Assembly: GCF_037023745.1 (NCBI RefSeq)
Contig: NZ_CP146101.1
Coordinates: 1,240,001-1,304,000 of the forward strand
Reading direction: 5' to 3'
DNA: 64,000 nt
From: Streptomyces sp. SCSIO 30461
GTDB lineage: Bacteria; Actinomycetota; Actinomycetes; Streptomycetales; Streptomycetaceae
In this document: piece by piece, positions 17,248 to 25,074 of the stretch
How positions within the stretch are numbered: the first letter of the stretch is position 1
Layout of the letters: each line of letters begins with the position of its first letter
Notes under the pieces: generated by a model
What the model was told of the DNA's origin: nothing
Database searches by the model: none
Seen by the model: only the letters and a program-made list of their open reading frames with translations
Program-made: the position numbers and the translations under genes

Positions 17248-19593
17248 CTACTCCGTGCGCAGCCCCTCGGGCCGCATCATCCGCAGCAGCGGCGGCATGC
17301 TGAGCAGCGTCACCAGCAGCACGACCCCGGCGCCGAGCCCCGTCATCGTCCCGATCGTCGCCCAGTCCATGACGACCGGCGTCGAGACCATCTTCAGCAG
17401 CACCACCCCCAGGGTCACACCGACCGTCGTGGACAGGAACAGGCCGAGCATGACCGGAACGGCTGTCTGCCACAGCACGGACAGGCTCAGCGTCGAGCGC
17501 TTGGTGCCGAAGGCGATCAGCGCCGACAGCAGCTTCTTGCGTTCGCGTAGTTGCTCCAGTTGGGAGACCAGCAGACTTGCGCCGATCAGCAGCAGGACGC
17601 ACGCGGCGCCGACGAAGAGTCCGGTACGGATCGAGGCGAAGCGGTCGGACGTCACGCTGGACTTGATGTGGAACGGCGTCAGCATCGGATCGGCTTTGAG
17701 GATGGCGGTACGCGCGTGCTCGATGGCGTCCGGCACAGACCGGTCCAGCTGCACGTAGATGGTCGCGAACTCGTCCGTGGCGATGCCCCGTGGTGCCGCT
17801 CCCAGGGTGGCGAGGATGCCGCTGCGCGCGACGCCGCTCGGATCCTTGCGGCTCATCACCGTCTTCGTGGACGCGGGCAGCGTCCAGGCGATCGGGCCGG
17901 ATCCGTTGTCGCCGTAGATGCCGCCCGTGTAGAGCTTCCTGCCGGGCCAGGCGAGTGCCTCGTCGTCGGGAACGAGACCGCCCTTGATGACGAAGGTGTC
18001 ACCGTCCTTGCATGACGGGAGCTTCGCGAGCTCGCGCAGTGCCGCGCAGCTGCCGACGGTCAGAGCGGCTGACTGCTCGGGATCCTTGGGGGTGAGCGCC
18101 GCCTCGGTCATGAGGATCGAGGTCGCCTTGGCCACTCCCTTGGTCTGGCCGATCTGCCGGGCGATGGCATCGCTGCGGGCCGCTGCCCCCGTCGATGACG
18201 GAACCAGGACGTCGATGGCCGCGCGGTTGGGGTCGGCGCCGGTGTTCCGGGTGTAGTGGCTCTCGACGCCCGCGAACAGCATCTGGAGTGCGATCGCGCC
18301 GGCGACGGAGACGCCGATGCCGTTCACCAGCCGGGCCGCGGCCCCGCTGTTCGTCTGGAGGCGCCGCACGGCAAGCTGCCAGGCGACGGAGCCGGAGCCG
18401 GCGAGCCGCGCGACGGCCGTCTCGACCAGCCACGGCAGCAGCGCGGTGATGCCGAACAGAAGCAGCACCACTCCGCCGATGACCTGCCACTGGTTGAACT
18501 CGCCGTTCTCGTTGCCCTGTCCGACCATCGGGTACAGCAGGGCGAGGCCTACGACCGGCGGCGCCAGCCGGAGAGCGATCCGCCGCCGTGGTGGTTTCGC
18601 CGTACGGACCACCCCCAGCGGTTCGATCACCACACTGCGCAGGGTGAACAGCGTCACCGCGACGGCGGCCACCGGCACGGCGAGGACGACGAGCACCGCC
18701 AACCACGGTGCGGGGGTGAGGTCCCAAGGGAAGACACTCAGCCGGTACAAGTCGATCGAGCCCGCCGACCGGCGGGCCGCTGCGAAGAGTCCGGCGCCCA
18801 GTGCCAGCCCGATGAGGGAGCCGGCGAGCGCCTCGCCCGCCGCTATCCGGTGCGTCATCCGGGAATCGGCACCGACCAGCCGCAGCGCGGCGAGGCGCCG
18901 ATCGCGGCGTTCACCGCCGAAGCGCACGGCTGCGGCGATGAAGACGGCGACCGGCATCAGCAGGGCGACGAAGACCAGCAGGATGAGCAGGGTGAGGACC
19001 GGGTCAAGAGGCTCCGGCTCCACGGAATTGTCGAAGCCGGTGACCCTGGGGACCTTCCCGTCCACCTGCTTCAGGGTGTTGTCACCCGCGTAGTAGACGA
19101 GTTCGCCTGGGCCGACCAGGCCCTCGTTCCCGATGACGGCGGTGACCCGCTGGTCGAGGCGCTCGCGCAGGAGCGCGCCTGCCTTCGACTTCAACAGGGT
19201 CTCGAGCGCGGGGGAGACGGCCATCTCGCCGGGACCGGGGAACTCGCCGAGCCCGGGAGGCAGCGGTGCGTCCGGGCCTTCCGGCTTGAGGAGCCTGCCG
19301 TAGATCTCGCTGTTGTGGAAGCGGGTGTCGGCCTCCGCGATGAGCAGGGTGTCGCGTCCGGGGGCGTCGGCAGTGGGTGCGGTCTGGTCGCCCCGCGCGT
19401 CGGCGCGGGCGTCACGCGCGGCCATCGCGTTCGGGATCGAGGTCGTGACCAGAAGGAGCGCCACACCGAGAGCGACGCCGACCCCGGTGAGCAGGGTGCG
19501 GGTCCAGCCCTCCCGGCCGCCGCTGACGGCGAACCGCGCGCCCATGAGCAGATCGCGGAGCCAGGTCCGTGACGTCCGGGCGGTGCCGGTCAT
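17248..19593 (-). CDS. ABC transporter permease (FtsX/MacB-like)
   Basis: 781 residues. A first transmembrane helix (LTGVGVALGVALLLVTTS) precedes a large external domain, then two FtsX modules of three to four helices each (around residues 200-330 and 640-770), the second ending in PPLLRMMRPEGLRTE. This architecture is shared by exporters and mechanotransmission systems of the MacB/BceB type. Its start overlaps the stop of the ATPase gene by ATGA. With the PadR regulator and ATPase it forms a three-gene operon. The cargo is unknown; antimicrobial or lipoprotein export is typical of relatives. Confidence 0.88.
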   Translation of the reverse strand: MTGTARTSRTWLRDLLMGARFAVSGGREGWTRTLLTGVGVALGVALLLVTTSIPNAMAARDARADARGDQTAPTADAPGRDTLLIAEADTRFHNSEIYGRLLKPEGPDAPLPPGLGEFPGPGEMAVSPALETLLKSKAGALLRERLDQRVTAVIGNEGLVGPGELVYYAGDNTLKQVDGKVPRVTGFDNSVEPEPLDPVLTLLILLVFVALLMPVAVFIAAAVRFGGERRDRRLAALRLVGADSRMTHRIAAGEALAGSLIGLALGAGLFAAARRSAGSIDLYRLSVFPWDLTPAPWLAVLVVLAVPVAAVAVTLFTLRSVVIEPLGVVRTAKPPRRRIALRLAPPVVGLALLYPMVGQGNENGEFNQWQVIGGVVLLLFGITALLPWLVETAVARLAGSGSVAWQLAVRRLQTNSGAAARLVNGIGVSVAGAIALQMLFAGVESHYTRNTGADPNRAAIDVLVPSSTGAAARSDAIARQIGQTKGVAKATSILMTEAALTPKDPEQSAALTVGSCAALRELAKLPSCKDGDTFVIKGGLVPDDEALAWPGRKLYTGGIYGDNGSGPIAWTLPASTKTVMSRKDPSGVARSGILATLGAAPRGIATDEFATIYVQLDRSVPDAIEHARTAILKADPMLTPFHIKSSVTSDRFASIRTGLFVGAACVLLLIGASLLVSQLEQLRERKKLLSALIAFGTKRSTLSLSVLWQTAVPVMLGLFLSTTVGVTLGVVLLKMVSTPVVMDWATIGTMTGLGAGVVLLVTLLSMPPLLRMMRPEGLRTE

Positions 19594-20276
19594 ATGGCCC
19601 GCTCCATGTCCCGGGACTTGCCGTCGCGTACGACGATCTCGCGGTCGGAGTAGGCGGCGACCCGCGCCTCATGGGTGACCAGCACGACCGCCGCGTTGGC
19701 GGAGCGGGCCGCGTCGGTGAGAAGCTCCATCACCCGTTCGCCGTTGAGGGAGTCGAGCGCCCCGGTCGGCTCGTCCGCGAAGAGCACCCGGGGGCTGGTG
19801 ACGAGGGAGCGGGCCACGGCGACGCGCTGCCCCTGGCCGCCCGAGACCTCGCCGGGGCGCTTGGCCGCGAGATCGGCGACCTCGACGCGCTCCATCCACT
19901 GCAGGGCGGTGCGCTCTGCGTCCTTGCGCCGGACGCCGTTCAGCCGCAGTGGGAGCGCCACGTTCTCGACGCAGGTCAGTTCGGGCACCAACTGGCCGAA
20001 CTGGAAGACGAAGCCGAACTCGCTGCGGCGCAGCGCGCTGCGCTCGGCGTCCTTCATCGCGGACAGTTCGCGGCCGTTGTAGGTGATGGTGCCCTCGTCG
20101 GGTGTGACGATCCCGGCCAGGCAGTGCAGCAGGGTCGACTTGCCCGAGCCGGACGGGCCCATGATGGCGACGACTTCGCCCGGGTGGATGGAGAAGCCGG
20201 CGCCGTCGAGTGCGTGTGTGGGTCCGTACGCCTTACGCAGGCCGTCGGCGGTGAGCAGGGAACCGGCGGGAATCAT
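19590..20276 (-). CDS. ABC transporter ATP-binding protein (MacB/LolD type)
   Basis: 228 residues from ATG 20276, preceded by AGGAGG. All nucleotide-binding motifs are visible: Walker A GPSGSGKST, Q-loop FQFGQL, signature VSGGQGQRVAVAR, Walker B VLFADEPTGALD and H-loop VTHEARVA. It powers the permease encoded directly downstream (ATGA overlap). The start also overlaps the PadR stop (ATGA), so all three genes are translationally coupled. Confidence 0.92.
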   Translation of the reverse strand: MIPAGSLLTADGLRKAYGPTHALDGAGFSIHPGEVVAIMGPSGSGKSTLLHCLAGIVTPDEGTITYNGRELSAMKDAERSALRRSEFGFVFQFGQLVPELTCVENVALPLRLNGVRRKDAERTALQWMERVEVADLAAKRPGEVSGGQGQRVAVARSLVTSPRVLFADEPTGALDSLNGERVMELLTDAARSANAAVVLVTHEARVAAYSDREIVVRDGKSRDMERAI

Positions 20277-20797
20277 GCCGCGACCTCCTTGGCGAGCTGG
20301 GTGAGTCGCGCACTCGTCAGTTCCAGCCAGCGCAGATCGGCTTCGAGGTGGAAGAGCGCGTGGTCGCAGATGAGCTGGTCGGCGAGATCGCCCCGTCGTT
20401 TGCGGTCGGTGAGGATGCGCATCAGCCGCAGATGCTCCGAGCGCTGGGTGTCGAGCAGTTCGGCGGCGCCGCGGCCGGTGAGCAGCGCGAGGACGACCTT
20501 GGTGTACAGCGTCGACTGGAGGTACGGCTCCGGCTTCTCGGGCGTCGCGAGCCACTGGCCGACATCGGTGATGCCCGCCTCGGTGATCGCGTACCGCTTG
20601 CGCTCGGGGCCGCCGCCGGCCTCGATGCCGTCGACCTCGACGAGGCCGTTCTTCAGCAGGCGCGACATCGTCGAGTAGACCTGACCGTAGTGCAGGGGCC
20701 GGTCATGGCCGAACTTCTCGTCGAAGGTGCGCTTGAGGTCGTAACCATGGCGTGGACCGGACTCCAGGAGCCCGAGGAGCGTGTGACCGATGGACAT
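20273..20797 (-). CDS. PadR family transcriptional regulator
   Basis: 174 residues from ATG 20797. The N-terminal winged helix reads IGHTLLGLLESGPRHGYDLKRTFDEKFG, then GQVYSTMSRLLKNGLVEVDG and the wing GGPERKRYAITEAG; the C-terminal half is the helical dimerisation domain of PadR subfamily 2. As first gene of the operon it most likely represses itself and the ABC exporter until a ligand, often the exported drug, binds. A near-perfect palindrome ends 10 bases upstream of the start. Confidence 0.9.
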   Translation of the reverse strand: MSIGHTLLGLLESGPRHGYDLKRTFDEKFGHDRPLHYGQVYSTMSRLLKNGLVEVDGIEAGGGPERKRYAITEAGITDVGQWLATPEKPEPYLQSTLYTKVVLALLTGRGAAELLDTQRSEHLRLMRILTDRKRRGDLADQLICDHALFHLEADLRWLELTSARLTQLAKEVAA

Positions 20798-20807
20798 GCC
20801 CCTGACT

Positions 20808-20848
20808 CTACACAGCACGTATACATGGTGTGTATACGCGCTGTGTAG
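20808..20848. promoter_or_regulatory. 41-bp palindromic operator for the PadR regulator
   Basis: Inverted repeat with outer arms CTACACAGC/GCTGTGTAG and inner arms CGTATACA/TGTATACG around a short centre; only a few positions mismatch. The inner GTATAC arms resemble the ATGT/ACAT-type sites of PadR proteins. It starts 11 bases before the padR ATG, overlapping the expected promoter. Confidence 0.8.
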
Positions 20849-20961
20849 AGTTAGCTGTCGGACCGTCGTCTCCGCAGGTCAGGAGCGATTGTCACGATTC
20901 GGAACCAGCGCCTCCTGGCCTTGAGGGCGGTGGTCTGCCTGCGCGCTCATCAGCGCTGAAA

Positions 20962-21318
20962 TCAGGACGGTTCCGATTCGGGGCGTGACTTCGGAGGCCG
21001 CCCCCGAGGCGGGATCGGCCGGACCCCGCCCGGCAGCCGTCCCGCCTCCGCAAGCGCCCGTCGCAGCAGGAACTCGATCTGCGCGTTGGCGCTGCGCAGA
21101 TCGTCGGATGCCCAGCGGGCCAGCGCCTCGTACACCACCGGGTCGAGACGCAGCAGCACCTGCTTGCGCTCAGGCCTGCCGCGCTCGGGCTTGCCCCGCC
21201 CGGGCCGGGATTCGCCGTGTGCGGGCCCACCGGGCGCCGGCTTGCCGCGGTCCGGTCCGCTGCGCGCCGATTCCTCGCGCTCCGGTGGCCCGTCGTGCCC
21301 CGTCCTGGGGTCGGTCAC
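20962..21318 (-). CDS. small ribbon-helix-helix-like protein
   Basis: 118 residues. The first 50 are a low-complexity Arg/Gly/Pro/Glu stretch; the second part, RKQVLLRLDPVVYEALARWASDDLRSANAQIEFLLRRAL, has the beta-strand plus two-helix layout of Arc/CopG ribbon-helix-helix DNA-binding proteins. The start ATG overlaps the stop of the upstream SPFH gene (ATGA), so the two are one operon. A DNA-binding role is inferred from fold pattern only; the basic N-terminus might bind nucleic acid as well. Confidence 0.65.
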   Translation of the reverse strand: MTDPRTGHDGPPEREESARSGPDRGKPAPGGPAHGESRPGRGKPERGRPERKQVLLRLDPVVYEALARWASDDLRSANAQIEFLLRRALAEAGRLPGGVRPIPPRGRPPKSRPESEPS

Positions 21319-22250
21319 TGGTACAGGGTGCCCGTGTTGAGGACCGGCTGAGCGGCGCGGTCCCCGCAGAGCACCACCATCAGGTTGGACACCATGGCCG
21401 CCTTCCGTTCCTCGTCCAGTTCCACGAAGCCCTCCTCGCCGATCCTTGCCAGGGCCGCCTCCACCATGCCCACCGCACCGTCCACGATCTGCCGGCGCGC
21501 GGCGACCACGGCCCCGGCCTGCTGGCGCTGGAGCATCGCCGAGGCGATCTCGGGGGCGTATGCGAGGTGCGTGAAGCGGGACTCGATGATGCGCACGCCC
21601 GCGGCCTCCACCCGTGCGTGCAGTTCGACCGCGAGCTTCTCGGTGATCTCCTCGGCGTTGCCGCGCAGCGAGAGCCCGTCCTCGTTGTGAGCGTCGTACG
21701 GGTACTCGATGGCGATATGCCGTACGGCCGCCTCGGTCTGGGTGGAGACGAACTCCAGGAAGTCGTCCACCTCGAACAGCGCCTGCGCGGTGTCCTCGAC
21801 CTTCCAGACCACCACGGCGGCGAGCTCGATCGGGTTGCCGTAGGCGTCATTGACCTTGAGGACCGCGGTCTCGTGGTTGCGGACCCTGGTCGAGATCTTC
21901 TCCCGCGAGGTCAGCGGGTTCACCCAGCGCAGCCCGTCGGTGCGGATGGTGCCGCGGTAGCGCCCGAAGAGCTGCACCACCCGTGCCTCGCCCGGCGCCA
22001 CCATGTTCAGCCCGGCCATCGCGAGGAAGGACGCGGTGATGAGGAGTACGCCGAGCACGACGAGAGCCGCCTTCGCGCCGCCCCCGGTGGCCGCGGCTCC
22101 GGTGAAGATCAGTCCGACGCCGAGCGCCAGGCCCGCGAGTCCGAGTGGCAGCGCCAGTCCGCCGCCGATGCTGTGCGCTGTGAACTCCCGTACCTGCGGC
22201 TCGGGTATCTCGGGAGCGTCCGTCGCCAGGGATGTGCTGGTCGCGGGCAT
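21315..22250 (-). CDS. SPFH/Band 7 (prohibitin-like) membrane protein
   Basis: 311 residues from ATG 22250 (purine-rich GGGGGGA just upstream). Two N-terminal hydrophobic helices ([21 protein letters not shown] and [20 protein letters not shown]) precede an SPFH domain: [62 protein letters not shown], and the helical tail [32 protein letters not shown] proteins form oligomeric membrane scaffolds. The partner here is a small RHH-like protein rather than the usual NfeD protease. Confidence 0.88.
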   Translation of the reverse strand: MPATSTSLATDAPEIPEPQVREFTAHSIGGGLALPLGLAGLALGVGLIFTGAAATGGGAKAALVVLGVLLITASFLAMAGLNMVAPGEARVVQLFGRYRGTIRTDGLRWVNPLTSREKISTRVRNHETAVLKVNDAYGNPIELAAVVVWKVEDTAQALFEVDDFLEFVSTQTEAAVRHIAIEYPYDAHNEDGLSLRGNAEEITEKLAVELHARVEAAGVRIIESRFTHLAYAPEIASAMLQRQQAGAVVAARRQIVDGAVGMVEAALARIGEEGFVELDEERKAAMVSNLMVVLCGDRAAQPVLNTGTLYQ

Positions 22251-22561
22251 GTTCGTCCCCCCGTTCCCCCGGTCGCCGGAGCGCCCGGTCTCGCTATCAA
22301 TGTGATTGCACATTATCTGACTCGGCAACCTCGCGCACCACTTGTGAGTCGGTTCCATTGAGGCGGGTGCTGATTCTCACGTCCGGAAAAGACCGGATGA
22401 CGTGCTCTTTGTCATGAGGAGCGGTGCTAGCTTTCTGAGCTGATTTTCTCGACGACCTTGACGACCTTCACGAGTCGGACGAGTGAGACGAACCGGACCA
22501 GCCGGGCCAGCCGAACGAGCTGAACGGGCTTGACGACGAGGAAGAGCGGAGCAACGGGGCG

Positions 22562-24967
22562 ATGGGCCGAGCGGAAGCGCGACGGGCCCGGCAGCGCGGG
22601 GCGCGCCGGGCCACGAACAAGGGGGCCGTGAAGAAGGGCGGCATACGCCGCTTCTTCACCTGGAGGAAGGTCCTTGGGACCTTCCTCGGCCTCTGTCTCG
22701 CCGCGATGGCGGCGTGCCTCATCGTCTACTGGCTGGTCCCGGTGCCCACGCCCAACGAGGAAGCCCGGCTCCAGAGCAACGTCTACAAGTACAGCGACGG
22801 CAAGGTCCTGGCCCGGACCGGTGAGGTCAACCGCGAGATCATCCCGCTGGAGAACCTCACCCCGGAAGTCCAGCGGACCTTCGTCGCAGCCGAGAACAAG
22901 TCCTTCTACGACGACTCCGGCATCGACCTCAAGGGCATCGCCCGCGGTGTGTTCAACACCGTCACCGGCAAGGGCAAGCAGGGTGGTTCGACCATCACCC
23001 AGCAGTACGTCAAGAACTACTACCTCACCCAGGACCAGACGATCACCCGCAAGCTCAAGGAGCTGGTGATCGCCGTCAAGGTGGACCAGGAAAGCACCAA
23101 GGAAGAGATCCTCGCCGGGTACATCAACACCAGCTACTACGGGCGCAACGCCTACGGCATCCAGGCGGCCGCCCAGGCCTACTACCGGGTGGACGCCAAG
23201 AATCTGAAGGTCGAGCAGGCCGCCTATCTCGCCGCGTTGCTCCAGGCGCCCAGCCAGTTCGACTGGGCGGTCGCCTCCCCGAAGGCCAAGACGGCGGTCC
23301 AGAACCGCTGGAACTACGTCCTGAACAACATGGTCGAGATGGACTGGCTCGACGCGTCCAAGCGGGCAGCCCTGAAGTTCCCCGTACCCAAGGAGCCCAA
23401 GCCCGCGCCCGGAATGGAGGGCCAGACCGGCTATCTCGTCGCCGCGGCCAAGGCCGAGCTGGAGAAGCGGTACCAGGTCACCCCGGAGCAGATCGAGGCC
23501 GGTGGCTGGACCATCACGCTCAACATCGACCAGAAGAAGCAGGAAGCGCTCAAGAAGGCCGTCGACAAGCAGTTGGAGGCCAAGCTCGACCGCAAGAGTG
23601 ACAAGCTCGACGCGACCGTGCAGGCGGGAGCGACCTCCGTGGACCCGAAGACCGGCCATGTCGTGGCGATGTACGGCGGAATCGGCGCCACCCAGCACTG
23701 GTTGTCCAACGCCACCCGCCGCGACTACCAGCCCGCGTCGACCTTCAAGCCCGTGGTGCTCGCCTCAGCGCTGGAGAACGGGGCCGAGACCCAGGACGGC
23801 GAGAAGATCACGCTGCAGACCCGCTACGACGGCACCAGCAAGCGGCCCGTCGAAGGCAGTGACGTGCCGTTCGCCCCCGAGAACGAGGACGATAAGGACT
23901 ACGGCCGCATCAGCGTCCAGAAGGCCACCAACAGCTCGGTGAACTCGGTCTACGCCCAGATGATCGTGGACGTCGGCCCGTCGAAGACCAAGCAGACGGC
24001 GCTCGCTCTGGGGATGCAGGACGGCGACGGCTGGCCCGAGCAGCCCGCGATGTCCCTGGGCACCATGGGCGCATCCACCTGGGACATGGCGGGGGTGTAC
24101 GCGACCTTCGACAACCACGGCAGGCAGGTCACGCCCTCGATCGTGAAGTCCGCGAAGAACAAGGAACTGGCGGACGGCGAGATCCACGTCAAGGACGGGG
24201 TCGGGGAGCGGGTGCTCAGCCAGGAGGCGGCCGACAGCGTCACCAAGGCGATGATCGGCGTCGTCAAGAACGGTTCGGGCCGCAACGCTCAGGGCGACTA
24301 CGCGGCGGCGGGTAAGACCGGTACGTCGGAGAACAACAAGTCGGCGTGGTTCGTGGGCTACACACCCGAACTCGTCACCGCTGTCGGGCTCTTCGGCGAG
24401 AAGCCGGACGGCACCGGGCAGGTCACGCTGACCGACACCATCAACGAGGGCCGCGCCAACGGTGGTGGCGTACCGGCGCTGGTCTGGCAGGCGTACACGT
24501 CCGACGCCCTCGGCGGGGGCTCCGACGAGCAGTTCGACCTCGATGTCCCTGACCTGGTCGTCGACGATCCCGAGCCGTCCGACGAGCCGAGCGACAAGGA
24601 CAAGGACAAGGACAAGGAAGAAGACAAGGACAAGAACAAGGACAAGGACAAGGGCGACAAGCCCCGGGACAAAGACCGTCCGGGCGACCCGGGCGACAAC
24701 GGTGGTACCGACACGGGTAGTGACAACGGCGGTACCGACACGGGTAGTGACAACGGCGGTACCGACACGGGTAGTGACAACGGCGGCACCGACACCGGAA
24801 GCGACAACGGCGGCACCGACACGGGTAGTGACAACGGCGGCACCGACACGGGTAGTGACAACGGCGGTACCGACACGGGTAGTGACAACGGCGGCACCGA
24901 CGACGGAGGGGCCGGTGACGGCACGAGCACCGGCACCGGTGACCGCAAGCCGCCGAAGTCGGGATAG
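22562..24967 (+). CDS. class A penicillin-binding protein (transglycosylase/transpeptidase)
   Basis: 801 residues. One N-terminal membrane helix (about residues 38-59), then the GT51 glycosyltransferase domain with catalytic Glu111 in AAENKSF and GGSTITQQYVKN, and a transpeptidase domain with Ser393-TFK, Ser459-Val-Asn and Lys585-Thr-Gly. It polymerises and cross-links peptidoglycan outside the membrane. The tail is unusual: an acidic Asp/Lys run followed by eight 9-residue repeats (DNGGTDTGS). ATG 22562 is the only usual start codon before an in-frame stop upstream. A strong terminator follows. Confidence 0.92.
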   Translation: MGRAEARRARQRGARRATNKGAVKKGGIRRFFTWRKVLGTFLGLCLAAMAACLIVYWLVPVPTPNEEARLQSNVYKYSDGKVLARTGEVNREIIPLENLTPEVQRTFVAAENKSFYDDSGIDLKGIARGVFNTVTGKGKQGGSTITQQYVKNYYLTQDQTITRKLKELVIAVKVDQESTKEEILAGYINTSYYGRNAYGIQAAAQAYYRVDAKNLKVEQAAYLAALLQAPSQFDWAVASPKAKTAVQNRWNYVLNNMVEMDWLDASKRAALKFPVPKEPKPAPGMEGQTGYLVAAAKAELEKRYQVTPEQIEAGGWTITLNIDQKKQEALKKAVDKQLEAKLDRKSDKLDATVQAGATSVDPKTGHVVAMYGGIGATQHWLSNATRRDYQPASTFKPVVLASALENGAETQDGEKITLQTRYDGTSKRPVEGSDVPFAPENEDDKDYGRISVQKATNSSVNSVYAQMIVDVGPSKTKQTALALGMQDGDGWPEQPAMSLGTMGASTWDMAGVYATFDNHGRQVTPSIVKSAKNKELADGEIHVKDGVGERVLSQEAADSVTKAMIGVVKNGSGRNAQGDYAAAGKTGTSENNKSAWFVGYTPELVTAVGLFGEKPDGTGQVTLTDTINEGRANGGGVPALVWQAYTSDALGGGSDEQFDLDVPDLVVDDPEPSDEPSDKDKDKDKEEDKDKNKDKDKGDKPRDKDRPGDPGDNGGTDTGSDNGGTDTGSDNGGTDTGSDNGGTDTGSDNGGTDTGSDNGGTDTGSDNGGTDTGSDNGGTDDGGAGDGTSTGTGDRKPPKSG
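24695..24910 (+). repeat. eight tandem 27-bp repeats inside the PBP tail
   Basis: Eight exact-length units of 27 bases encoding DNGGTDTGS (seven copies) and a final DNGGTDDGG. Units differ only at a few third positions, so they arose by recent duplication and are prone to copy-number change without frameshift. Confidence 0.95.
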
Positions 24968-25017
24968 CGGACCGCACACACGAAGCCCGGAAGCCGAAGA
25001 AGTCCGGAAGTCCGAAC

Positions 25018-25057
25018 GGGGGCGGGGCCAGGCGCATCAGCGCCTGGCCCCGCCCCC
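25018..25057. terminator. strong bidirectional hairpin terminator
   Basis: Perfect 18-bp stem (25018-25035 with 25040-25057) and loop ATCA, between the convergent PBP and SpoIIE phosphatase genes. Confidence 0.9.
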
Positions 25058-25074
25058 GTCCTCGCGTTCCCTCG

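Noticed and set aside
22427..24979. Long minus-strand ORFs opposite the PBP gene
   Set aside because: They are antisense shadows; the plus-strand PBP has all catalytic motifs, and the Val/Leu/Arg repeats are the reverse of its Asp/Gly repeats and upstream region.
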